The notes under the pieces were generated by a model. That model was not told the origin of the DNA. It did not search any database and was given only the letters and a program-made list of their open reading frames with translations. A stretch of 12,877 bases of DNA from an uncultured Clostridia bacterium (GTDB taxonomy: Bacteria; Bacillota; Clostridia; Oscillospirales; Ruminococcaceae). The position numbers and the translations under genes are program-made. Below, piece after piece: positions 5,996 through 12,853 of this stretch (positions within the stretch are counted from its first letter, which is position 1; every line of letters starts with the position of its first letter). Location of the stretch: the NCBI GenBank assembly GCA_947631585.1, contig CANRLY010000038.1:1-12877 (forward strand), read 5' to 3'.

Positions 5996-6096
5996 GCGGG
6001 GCGCAGCCCCAGCCGCCGCCTGCGGCGGCTGCTCCGGTCCGGCTTTGCCGGACCGGAGTTTGGTGCGGCGAAGCCGCACCAAGGGCTGCGCCCCGC
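5996..6096. repeat. GC-rich three-armed (cloverleaf) palindrome, copy 2
   Basis: A perfect 14-bp closing stem, GCGGGGCGCAGCCC (5996-6009) with GGGCTGCGCCCCGC (6083-6096), surrounds three perfect hairpins. Arm 1 is 6011-6030 (AGCCGCCGC/GCGGCGGCT). Arm 2 is 6032-6058 (12 bp, CTCCGGTCCGGC/GCCGGACCGGAG, loop TTT). Arm 3 is 6061-6081 (TGGTGCGGC/GCCGCACCA, loop GAA). A small extra hairpin, TCGGC-GACA-GCCGA, follows at 6098-6111. The element lies between divergent genes, 59 bp upstream of the -35 box of the mutarotase operon, and has no T-run or reading frame of its own. Shape and arm count match copy 1 at 2288-2377 although the sequences differ. Confidence 0.85.
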
Positions 6097-6155
6097 ATCG
6101 GCGACAGCCGACAGACTTTACGCCCAACAGTCGCAGAGTTTTTTTGTTAAAAGAC

Positions 6156-6184
6156 TTGCTAAATTTAATAAAGTGTGTTATAAT
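6156..6184 (+). promoter_or_regulatory. Promoter of the mutarotase-cellobiose phosphorylase operon
   Basis: TTGCTA (6156-6161), a 17-bp spacer and TATAAT (6179-6184). The predicted start is near 6191, giving a leader of about 70 nt. A nine-codon frame (6238-6267) in that leader ends with its stop overlapping the mutarotase start. Confidence 0.85.
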
Positions 6185-6263
6185 AACTTTAATTAAACAT
6201 TCGCAAAAACTGCCGATATTGGGGCAAAAGAGTTTTTATGAATTTTGAAGGGATAGTTGACCG

Positions 6264-7256
6264 ATGAGTGTTCATGTAGAAAACGGTTTTATGTTCAAAG
6301 ACCTTTCCTGCGTTAAACTGGAAACAGAAAAGTATTTTGCCGTTGTGGCTCCGGAAATGGGAAGCAGCGTACTCAGATTCAGAGACAAGATAAACAACGG
6401 TGAAATTTTTAAGTACAGGGAAAATGTCACAGCTGAAGAAATCAATTCCGCAAGAGAAATATGGGGGCTTCCTACCCTTTATCTTCCAAACAGGTTCGAC
6501 AGAGGAGTTCTTAAAACTTCCGACGCCGTGTATAATTTTCCTATAAACGAACCGCTTTTTGATAATTTTATCCATGGCTGGGTACATAAGAGAACTCACG
6601 AAGTGGTCTTTTGCTGCGGAGAAAACGGCTGCGCCGGTGTAAAGACCAGATTTGTCTTTGGCAAGGACGACCCTATGTACCAATATTTTCCGGTGGATTT
6701 TGAAATAAGCTACACTTTTACTCTCTCGGACGAAAAAGGTCTTGTGCAGGAGATATGCCTGAAAAATCTTTCCGGCAGAAAACTGCCTGTTTCCATATGC
6801 ACCCACACCTGCATAAACGCTCCTCTGTTTGATTCGGGAAAGCAGGAGGATCTGCGGCTTTGTGTGCCTGTGGGGGAAAAATGCGGACTGGACGACAGAT
6901 GTCTCCCCACCGAGGAACTGCTCCCCTTAAACGACTGGGACAAGGAGTACCTCACCGGGAAAATGCCCACTTTGCAGGTGATCTCAAACGATATGTACAC
7001 CGCCAACTACAGCGGAGCGAACCGGGTGACAGTCACCGATACGGCCTCAGGTCATATGCTGGTGAACGAAGCTTCGGAGGAGTTCAGATTCTGGAATATG
7101 TGGAACGACGAGGGTCAGAAAGGCTACTTCTGTCCCGAACCGATGACGGCTATGATAAACGCTCCCAATCTCAGTCTCCCCGCCGACGTGACCGGATATT
7201 CCGAACTGTCGGAAGGCGAAGAATTTACCTGCCGGCAGAGCTTTTACACAAAATGA
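6264..7256 (+). CDS. Aldose 1-epimerase (mutarotase)-like protein
   Basis: This 330-residue cytoplasmic protein of the galactose mutarotase-like superfamily has no signal peptide. Candidate catalytic positions fit the family: His104 in FIHGWVHKR, His181 in SICTHTCINAP, and Glu292 in YFCPEPMTAMINAPN, where the conserved glutamate acts as base. The expected role is interconversion of alpha and beta anomers of an aldose. It lies 70 bp upstream of cellobiose phosphorylase with no clear promoter between, so it probably serves that enzyme by equilibrating anomers of glucose, cellobiose or both; this is inferred from context. AAGGGA at 6248-6253 is the ribosome site, about 10 nt before the ATG. The sequence is divergent from classical GalM, so the sugar is not certain. 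Other members of the fold bind sugars without mutarotase activity. Confidence 0.78.
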   Translation: MSVHVENGFMFKDLSCVKLETEKYFAVVAPEMGSSVLRFRDKINNGEIFKYRENVTAEEINSAREIWGLPTLYLPNRFDRGVLKTSDAVYNFPINEPLFDNFIHGWVHKRTHEVVFCCGENGCAGVKTRFVFGKDDPMYQYFPVDFEISYTFTLSDEKGLVQEICLKNLSGRKLPVSICTHTCINAPLFDSGKQEDLRLCVPVGEKCGLDDRCLPTEELLPLNDWDKEYLTGKMPTLQVISNDMYTANYSGANRVTVTDTASGHMLVNEASEEFRFWNMWNDEGQKGYFCPEPMTAMINAPNLSLPADVTGYSELSEGEEFTCRQSFYTK

Positions 7257-7326
7257 CCCGCTTTTAAAAACGTAAATTAATTTTTGTAATTAATTATATA
7301 AATAAATTTGAAAGGTGGAAAATTTC

Positions 7327-9780
7327 ATGAAGTTCGGTCACTTCGATGACGTGAATAAGGAATACGTCATCACAAACCCAAAAACTCCTTATCCGTGGAT
7401 AAACTATCTGGGAACGCAGGAGTTCTTCTCGCTTATTTCCAATACCGCAGGAGGCTATAGCTTCTTCAAGGACGCCCGTCTCAGGAGAATAACCAGATAC
7501 CGCTATAATAACGTGCCGGTAGATGCTGGCGGAAGATATTTCTACATAAACGACGGCGGCGACTTCTGGTCGCCCGGCTGGGCTCCCGTCAAGAAAGATC
7601 TGGATTCCTATTCCTGTCGCCACGGTATGGGCTATACTATTATAAAAGGCGAAAGAAACGGCATCGAGGCGGAAGTTACTTTCTTCGTCCCCCAGAACTT
7701 TAACGGAGAAGTCCAGAAAGTGGTCGTTAAAAACACCTCCGGCGCAAAGAAGAATTTCAAGCTGTTCTCCTTTATCGAGTGGTGTCTGTGGAACGCTCAG
7801 GACGACTCCACCAACTTCCAGAGAAACTTCAACACCGGCGAGGTGGAAATAGAAGGCTCTACTATCTTCCACAAGACCGAGTATAAGGAAAGAAGAGACC
7901 ACTTCGCTTTCTATACGGTAAATGCTCCGCTGGACGGCTTCGATACCGACAGGGAAACTTTCATCGGACTGTATAACGGCTTCGACAGACCGGACGCTGT
8001 GGTCGAGGGCAAGGCTAAAAACTCTGTGGCGGACGGCTGGTCTCCTATCGCTTCCCACTGCCTGAACGTAACGCTGGAAGCAGGGGAGGAAAAGTCTTTC
8101 GTGTTCCTGCTGGGATATGTGGAAAATCCCTATGAGGAAAAGTTCAACCAGGACGGCTCTATGAACAAGTCCAGGGCTTATGCTATGATAGAAGCTATGG
8201 ATACCGCTGAAAAGGCTGATAAGGCTCTTGCTCAGCTGAAAGAGACCTGGAACGACCTCCTTTCAAAATATACCGTCAAGACCGCTGATGAAAAGCTCAA
8301 CAGAATGGTCAACATCTGGAACCAGTACCAGTGTATGGTAACATTCAATATGTCCCGTTCCGCTTCCTACTTTGAAAGCGGTATCGGCAGAGGTATGGGA
8401 TTCAGGGATTCCAACCAGGATCTGCTGGGATTCGTTCACCAGATACCTGAAAGGGCAAGGGAAAGAATACTTGACCTGGCTGCCACTCAGCTGGAGGACG
8501 GCGGCTGCTATCACCAGTATCAGCCTCTTACCAAAAAGGGCAACGACGAGATCGGCGGAGACTTCTCTGACGACCCGCTGTGGATGATACTTTCTACCGC
8601 TCAGTATATCAAGGAAACAGGGGATTATTCTATCCTCGATGAAATGGTTCCTTATGACAACGACCCGGCAAAGGCTCAGACTATGATGCACCACCTGACC
8701 CAGAGCTTCTGGCATATCGCCGCAAACCTCGGCCCTCACGGACTGCCGCTGGCGATGAGAGCTGACTGGAACGACTGCCTGAACCTCAGCTGCTTCTCTA
8801 TGACCCCCGGCGAATCTTTCCAGACCTCCACTTCTCCCAAGTACGGAGAGGACAAGTACAGCAAGGTGGCGGAATCCGTCATGGTGGCTGGAATGTTCAC
8901 TTTCATCGGACCGGAATATGTGGCTCTTTGCAGATATAAGGGACTTGACGGCGAGGCTGACAAGGCTCAGGGCGAAATTGGCAAAATGGCTGACAATATC
9001 ATGAAGTATGGCTGGGACGGCGAATGGTTCATCAGGGCTTACGACGACTTCGGCAAAAAGGTCGGCTCTAAAGAGTGCGAGGAAGGAAAGATCTTTATCG
9101 AACCCCAGGGCTTCTGCGTAATGAGCGGTCTGGGAAGCGACAGCGGAAAAGACATTCTCACCATGAACAGCGTCAAGAAGTATCTGGATTCAAAATACGG
9201 TCTGGTGCTCAATAATCCGGCTTTCACAAAGTATTATGTGGAATACGGCGAGATCTCAACTTATCCTGCCGGCTATAAGGAGAACGCAGGTATATTCTGC
9301 CACAACAACGCATGGATAATCTGTGCGGAAGCTGCTATCGGCAGAGGAGACCAGGCGTTTGAATACTACTCTAAGATAGCTCCGGCTTATCTGGAGGACA
9401 TCTCCGACCTGCACAGAACTGAACCTTACGTTTATGCGCAGATGATCGCCGGAAAGGACGCTTCCAGACACGGCGAGGCTAAGAACTCCTGGCTGACCGG
9501 TACTGCCGCCTGGAACTTCGTTGCTATATCTCAGTACATACTGGGCGTTATCCCCGACTATGACGGACTGAAGATAGACCCGTCCATTCCCGAAAGCTGG
9601 GACGGCTTCGAGCTTACCAGAAAGTTCAGGGGCAACACCTACAACATCACCGTAAAGAACCCGTCTCACATCTCAAAGGGTATCAAGTCGGTGGTCGTTG
9701 ACGGCGTAAAGGTCAACGGAAATATCCTGCCGGTATTCGAGGAAGGCTCTGTTCACACTGTTGAAGTGCTGATGGGCTGA
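7327..9780 (+). CDS. cbpA: Cellobiose phosphorylase, GH94 (EC 2.4.1.20)
   Basis: This 817-residue cytoplasmic enzyme phosphorolyses cellobiose to alpha-glucose 1-phosphate and glucose, saving ATP compared with hydrolysis. The GH94 order is visible: an N-terminal beta-sandwich (about 1-290, with YRYNNVPVDAGGRYFYINDG and the WSPGW motif), a helical linker, the (alpha/alpha)6 barrel with GMGFRDSNQD, and the catalytic acid Asp483 in ADWNDCLNLS, followed by a small C-terminal sheet. The length fits cellobiose phosphorylase rather than the roughly 980-residue cellodextrin phosphorylases. The start is the ATG at 7327 (MKFGHFDD). A GTG at 7315 in the same frame lies inside the ribosome site AAAGGTGG (7311-7318) and would add four residues, so I reject it. 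The gene follows the mutarotase by 70 bp and ends at a bidirectional terminator. Confidence 0.96.
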   Translation: MKFGHFDDVNKEYVITNPKTPYPWINYLGTQEFFSLISNTAGGYSFFKDARLRRITRYRYNNVPVDAGGRYFYINDGGDFWSPGWAPVKKDLDSYSCRHGMGYTIIKGERNGIEAEVTFFVPQNFNGEVQKVVVKNTSGAKKNFKLFSFIEWCLWNAQDDSTNFQRNFNTGEVEIEGSTIFHKTEYKERRDHFAFYTVNAPLDGFDTDRETFIGLYNGFDRPDAVVEGKAKNSVADGWSPIASHCLNVTLEAGEEKSFVFLLGYVENPYEEKFNQDGSMNKSRAYAMIEAMDTAEKADKALAQLKETWNDLLSKYTVKTADEKLNRMVNIWNQYQCMVTFNMSRSASYFESGIGRGMGFRDSNQDLLGFVHQIPERARERILDLAATQLEDGGCYHQYQPLTKKGNDEIGGDFSDDPLWMILSTAQYIKETGDYSILDEMVPYDNDPAKAQTMMHHLTQSFWHIAANLGPHGLPLAMRADWNDCLNLSCFSMTPGESFQTSTSPKYGEDKYSKVAESVMVAGMFTFIGPEYVALCRYKGLDGEADKAQGEIGKMADNIMKYGWDGEWFIRAYDDFGKKVGSKECEEGKIFIEPQGFCVMSGLGSDSGKDILTMNSVKKYLDSKYGLVLNNPAFTKYYVEYGEISTYPAGYKENAGIFCHNNAWIICAEAAIGRGDQAFEYYSKIAPAYLEDISDLHRTEPYVYAQMIAGKDASRHGEAKNSWLTGTAAWNFVAISQYILGVIPDYDGLKIDPSIPESWDGFELTRKFRGNTYNITVKNPSHISKGIKSVVVDGVKVNGNILPVFEEGSVHTVEVLMG

Positions 9781-9822
9781 TAAACTGGTAAACCGATAAA
9801 TTTATAAACTTGCAGAAATAAT

Positions 9823-9868
9823 AAAAACTCCCCTTATCAATTATCAAGTTGACAAGGGGAGTTTTTTT
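9823..9868. terminator. Bidirectional terminator between cellobiose phosphorylase and endoglucanase
   Basis: A 13-bp perfect stem, AAAAACTCCCCTT (9823-9835 region) with AAGGGGAGTTTTT (9854-9866), has an inner TCAA/TTGA extension and is followed by more T. The A-rich left arm gives a T-run on the minus strand too, so it can serve both convergent genes (stops at 9780 and 9877). Confidence 0.92.
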
Positions 9869-9876
9869 GCTGTATA

Positions 9877-11736
9877 TCAGGGTACGTCCACGGTGAATTT
9901 CACTTCGATGGTGTTTATCATAGTGCCGGCAGGAACTACCAGCGGACACGGAGTAGCGTCGGAAAGGTCGCCGTCGGCTATCCTTGCGTCAGACGGCGGA
10001 CTGCTCACCCAGGCGTTGTAAAGGTTGACTCTGGTGCATTTGCCGTCATCGGAGGAGGTGTAGGGTTTGCCGGAAAGCTCCACAGGTTCGCCGTTGATTA
10101 TTACCTCGTCGATTGTGACCACAGAGCCGGGCAGCAGGGATTCGCCGTTTGAAATGCCCAGCGCAGAGAAGTTTATGCCATTGGGGATGGTTGAATTTGT
10201 GAAATCTATGCTCACGCTGTACTGACCGTCCCCCTCGATGATAACGTTGTTCGCCTTGAGCCCGTCAGTTTTGGCGGTGGGGTCGTACTTGTCGCCCACG
10301 CTGTAGGAAACGTTGTAGTCGGAGCTTTGGAACATCAGCCAGGCAATAGCTTTGTCGTCGGCGGCAGGAATGGAGATATCCTCGTTGGCACGCTTTTCAG
10401 CCTCGGCGTAAGCGGCTTCCATGTTTGCCTTGGCGTTGTTTTTGATGGTCTCGTCGTCCAGGGAACTCTGAGCTGAGTAGCTTCTTTCCAGGTAAAGAGC
10501 CGCCAGAGACTCGTCCTTCATTTTAAGGTCACGCCTTACGAAGTAGTCGCTGCAATCCCACAGCATAGGGCAGAAGTTGTAAAGGTCGCAGTTATCGAGA
10601 AGATTGTTGGTCCACTTTTCAATGTCGTCCTTGTATTCGCCGTTGCTCTTTGGCAAAACGCCGTATTCTCCGATAATTACGCCGTATCCCTGTTCTGTGA
10701 ACTTGCTCATCATCTCCATGAGCTTATTCTGCTCGTCATAATCCTGAACAGAGCCCCAGTGAGTAACGCTGTTTGTTCCGCAGTAATTCCACGGGGTGTA
10801 ATAGTGGACGGATATCAGCAGTTTGTTTTCGATGGTATCTTTGGGCATTTTGAACTGATCGTTGCAGGTGTTGGTGATGTCGGTGTTGTAGCCGGCGATA
10901 AGCAGGAAACGCTGTGAGTTGTTTCCGCCGGAAGCCCTGATGGTGTCAACGAAAGTCTGGTTGATGGTGTTGGCGGTCTCATAGCACTGCGCCTTGCTGA
11001 GAGAACCGGAGTCAGCGGCAACGTCCTTGTCGTTGAGCCTGTCGCCCAGTTCCTCGTTGGCGGACTCAAAGATCAGCTTGTCGGAATAGTCCTTAAAGCG
11101 TTCGGCTATCTGTTTCCACATGGAAACGTACATTTCCATTGCATCGTCTCTGGTCTCCTGAGTGGCAGAGCCGAACATTCCCCACCAGCTGCCGTCCCAG
11201 TGGTCGTTGATGATAACGTACATATTGGCGTTGAGGGCGTAATTCACGATCTCTTCCACCCTGTCCAGGTAGGAAGTGTCGATGGTGTAATCGCCGTCCT
11301 CGTAGAAGCTCATAGCGTTAGTCCAAGCCACAGGTATCCTGATGGAATCGAAGCCGGAAGCTTTCATTCCGTCAAGCATTTCCTGGGTAGTAGTAGGCTG
11401 TCCCCAGGAGTTTTCGCTTTCTTCGGGGTCTATGTAGTCTTTGCCGTAGTAGTGGGTGTAAGCCTCCATAGTATTGCCCAGGTTTGTGCCGTTGCCCATT
11501 TTCTTAACAAGTTCCACAGCGGTCAGCGACTGGTCAACGCTGCCGTCGTCGGAGGAGGGGGTGTCGGTCTTGCTGTCGTTTGAGGAATTATCTCCGGCTG
11601 AGGAGTTGGAGTTGTCCGAACTGCCAGAGTTGCCGGAACTGCCGTCCTTGCCGTCTTTGCTGCCGCAGGAAGTCAGCGCAGCCGAGGCAAGCATCATTGC
11701 CGCCGCAGCGACAGCGGCGAGCTTTTTAAGTTTCAT
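9877..11736 (-). CDS. GH5 endoglucanase (cellulase), lipoprotein, with C-terminal beta-sandwich-like domain
   Basis: This 619-residue exported enzyme is predicted to cut internal beta-1,4-glucan bonds. The start is placed at the Met of MKLKKLAAVAAAAMMLASAA because it gives a lipoprotein signal peptide with lipobox LTSC and Cys24; the open frame runs 23 codons further to 11805 but across the promoter. A Gly/Ser/Asn/Asp-rich linker spans about 25-67. The GH5 barrel spans about 68-405, with GNGTNLGNTMEA, IRIPVAW, VIINDHWDG, acid/base Glu228 in FESANEEL and nucleophile Glu357 in VIIGEYGV. Residues about 465-619 form a separate domain (AWLMFQSSDYNVSYSVGD to IEVKFTVDVP) that looks like a carbohydrate-binding module; I cannot assign its family. 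There is no dockerin, so anchoring should be by lipid, not by a cellulosome. The substrate could also be xyloglucan or glucomannan. Confidence 0.9.
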   Translation of the reverse strand: MKLKKLAAVAAAAMMLASAALTSCGSKDGKDGSSGNSGSSDNSNSSAGDNSSNDSKTDTPSSDDGSVDQSLTAVELVKKMGNGTNLGNTMEAYTHYYGKDYIDPEESENSWGQPTTTQEMLDGMKASGFDSIRIPVAWTNAMSFYEDGDYTIDTSYLDRVEEIVNYALNANMYVIINDHWDGSWWGMFGSATQETRDDAMEMYVSMWKQIAERFKDYSDKLIFESANEELGDRLNDKDVAADSGSLSKAQCYETANTINQTFVDTIRASGGNNSQRFLLIAGYNTDITNTCNDQFKMPKDTIENKLLISVHYYTPWNYCGTNSVTHWGSVQDYDEQNKLMEMMSKFTEQGYGVIIGEYGVLPKSNGEYKDDIEKWTNNLLDNCDLYNFCPMLWDCSDYFVRRDLKMKDESLAALYLERSYSAQSSLDDETIKNNAKANMEAAYAEAEKRANEDISIPAADDKAIAWLMFQSSDYNVSYSVGDKYDPTAKTDGLKANNVIIEGDGQYSVSIDFTNSTIPNGINFSALGISNGESLLPGSVVTIDEVIINGEPVELSGKPYTSSDDGKCTRVNLYNAWVSSPPSDARIADGDLSDATPCPLVVPAGTMINTIEVKFTVDVP

Positions 11737-11774
11737 AAAATCCACGCTCCGTTTCTTTGGGGTCTGAATGTTTT

Positions 11775-11788
11775 TGTAAAGGATTACA
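11775..11788 (-). promoter_or_regulatory. Operator-like inverted repeat at the endoglucanase transcription start
   Basis: TGTAA-N4-TTACA (minus strand TGTAATCCTTTACA) lies from the predicted +1 to about +14 of the endoglucanase transcript. The same half-site, TTGTAA/TTACAA, forms the second inverted repeat over the -35 box. A repressor site is inferred; no regulator gene is in the window. Confidence 0.4.
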
Positions 11789-11795
11789 TACCTAT

Positions 11796-11824
11796 ATAAT
11801 AACACATTCCCGAAGGATTTGTAA
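11796..11824 (-). promoter_or_regulatory. Endoglucanase promoter
   Basis: On the minus strand, TTACAA (11824-11819), a 17-bp spacer and TATTAT (11801-11796). The predicted start near 11789 gives a leader of about 52 nt containing CGGAGCGTGGA before the ATG at 11736. This separates the gene from the acetyltransferase upstream, although no terminator lies between them. Confidence 0.75.
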
Positions 11825-11841
11825 CCGATTATTTTACAAAT
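11817..11841 (-). promoter_or_regulatory. Operator-like inverted repeat over the endoglucanase -35 box
   Basis: ATTTGTAA (11817-11824) and TTACAAAT (11834-11841) are perfect 8-bp arms separated by 9 bp, and one arm contains the -35 hexamer. The arms share their core with the repeat at 11775-11788, so one DNA-binding protein could bridge both. This is inference from symmetry alone. Confidence 0.4.
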
Positions 11842-11862
11842 TTATATAAACATATGAAACAC

Positions 11863-12405
11863 TCAGTCGGGAAACTTATCCCCGTCCAAAGTTTTGACGA
11901 TCTTAGCAGGGTTTCCCACCACCACGGCGAAGTCGGGGACGTCTTTTGTGACCACTGCGCAAGCCCCGACGATAGCGTGCTTTCCCACGGTAACTCCGGG
12001 CAGCAGGGAAGCTCCTGCACCGATCCAAGCGCCTTTTTTGACGGTCACGGGAGCGCAGGTCAGCAGTTCACGATTATAGGGGTCGTGGTTATTGGTAAGT
12101 ATCTGGACGTTTCCGGCGATCTGGACGTCGTCCCCGATGATGATTCCGCCCATTGACATAGCCAGCAGGTTGCCGTTTATCAAAACGTTCCTGCCAAGCT
12201 TGAATTTTTCCGGGCAGACCATTTGTATCGGCGGCATGATAAGAGAATTTTCGCCGATATTTTCCCCGAAAAGCTTTTTCAGCAGCGTTTTATACTCATC
12301 GGAAAATGGAGAAGTATGGTTCAGCCGGAAAAGCAGTTCGGCGGCACGGCGGTTATTTTCCAAAGAAAGGTCGGTAAATTCGCTCATATTATAGACAGTT
12401 TCCAC
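11863..12405 (-). CDS. Maltose/galactoside O-acetyltransferase-like (LbH, hexapeptide repeat)
   Basis: This 180-residue cytoplasmic protein should be a trimeric left-handed beta-helix acetyltransferase that moves acetyl from acetyl-CoA to a sugar hydroxyl. The N-terminal helical cap (YKTLLKKLFG) precedes hexapeptide repeats (GRNVLINGN, GDDVQIAGNV, GAWIGAGASLLPGVTVG, GKHAIVGACAVV). The catalytic His107 lies in LTNNHDPYNREL, and the typical end VVVGNPAKIVK is present. The start is a GTG at 12405-12403 with GGAGG 7 nt upstream, better placed than the in-frame ATG six codons later. A consensus promoter precedes it. The gene lies 126 bp upstream of the endoglucanase on the same strand, but that gene has its own promoter. 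The natural acceptor is unknown; the family is often described as detoxifying non-metabolised sugars. Confidence 0.88.
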   Translation of the reverse strand: METVYNMSEFTDLSLENNRRAAELLFRLNHTSPFSDEYKTLLKKLFGENIGENSLIMPPIQMVCPEKFKLGRNVLINGNLLAMSMGGIIIGDDVQIAGNVQILTNNHDPYNRELLTCAPVTVKKGAWIGAGASLLPGVTVGKHAIVGACAVVTKDVPDFAVVVGNPAKIVKTLDGDKFPD

Positions 12406-12437
12406 AAAGATCCCTCCGCAAAATAGTTTATGCTTGA

Positions 12438-12466
12438 ATTATATTACCGGCGAAAGGATTTGTCAA
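12438..12466 (-). promoter_or_regulatory. Promoter of the O-acetyltransferase gene
   Basis: On the minus strand, TTGACA (12466-12461), a 17-bp spacer and TATAAT (12443-12438): a full consensus match in both boxes. The predicted leader is about 25 nt, holding the GGAGG site. Confidence 0.88.
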
Positions 12467-12508
12467 GCGGCGGCAAATGTGAAAAAATTTTTAAATGCGA
12501 AAACCCAC

Positions 12509-12537
12509 TTGATTTTTTCCCCGGAAGCTGATATAAT
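12509..12537 (+). promoter_or_regulatory. Promoter of tRNA-Arg(CCT)
   Basis: TTGATT (12509-12514), a 17-bp spacer and TATAAT (12532-12537). The predicted start near 12544 is almost at the mature tRNA 5' end (12546), so the 5' leader would be only a few nucleotides. Confidence 0.85.
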
Positions 12538-12545
12538 ATCCTTAT

Positions 12546-12620
12546 GCCTCCTTAGTTAAATGGATATAATAAACCCCTCCTAAGGGTTAGTTGTGGGTTC
12601 GATTCCCGCAGGGGGTGCCA
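12546..12620 (+). tRNA. tRNA-Arg (anticodon CCT)
   Basis: The 75-nt gene folds as a cloverleaf. The acceptor is GCCTCCT/AGGGGGT (with G-U at 1-72 and U-G at 4-69), discriminator G and an encoded CCA. The D stem is GTTA/TAAT, the anticodon stem AACCC/GGGTT with loop CTCCTAA, and the T arm GTGGG-TTCGATT-CCCGC. The anticodon CCT reads AGG (Arg). The G-U pair at the acceptor end is slightly unusual, but all other elements are standard. It has its own consensus promoter and is followed at once by a perfect 10-bp hairpin. Confidence 0.95.
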
Positions 12621-12853
12621 AATGCTAACGCTTTGCGTTAGCATGAAGAATTGCATTTCCGCCAAGACGATGGCGGAAATTTTTCTTTTTCAAAGAAAAA
12701 CAAGCAATTCTTCTGTGAGTGGGGGATTTATTACTTTATGTGGGGGTATTTTCGTTTGAAAACGAAAAACGAGCAATTCTTCTGTGAGTGGGGATATTAT
12801 ACTTTGCGTGGTGGATTTATTTAAAAAACTAGCAATTTTTCTGTGAGTGGGGG
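12621..12853 (+). repeat. Hairpin-module tract downstream of tRNA-Arg(CCT)
   Basis: Reading away from the tRNA: hairpin a (12622-12644, 10 bp, loop TTT), the closing arm GAAGAATTGC (12645-12654), hairpin b (12655-12680), T/A hairpin c (about 12680-12700), the partner arm GCAATTCTTC (12704-12713), and the tail CTGTGAGTGGGGG. The tail motif AGCAATTCTTCTGTGAGTGG recurs at 12772-12793, and with one change (ATTTTTC) at 12831-12853. An imperfect TTTTCGTTT/AAACGAAAA hairpin lies at 12749-12768. The first module is nearly identical, in reverse complement, to 2766-2866 on the left. No coding region was seen from 12621 to the window end. Confidence 0.88.
12655..12690 (+). terminator. Intrinsic terminator of tRNA-Arg(CCT)
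   Basis: ATTTCCGCC (12655-12663) and GGCGGAAAT (12672-12680) form a 9-bp stem with an 8-nt loop, followed by TTTTCTTTTT. It is the first strong stem plus T-run after the tRNA, and it is hairpin b of the repeated module. Confidence 0.8.

Noticed and set aside
7315..7326. GTG start for cellobiose phosphorylase four codons upstream
   Set aside because: The GTG lies inside the AAAGGTGG ribosome site, and the ATG at 7327 gives the N-terminus expected for the family.
11737..11805. N-terminal extension of the endoglucanase to 11805
   Set aside because: It would cross the predicted transcription start and -10 box and bury the lipoprotein signal peptide 23 residues inside the protein.
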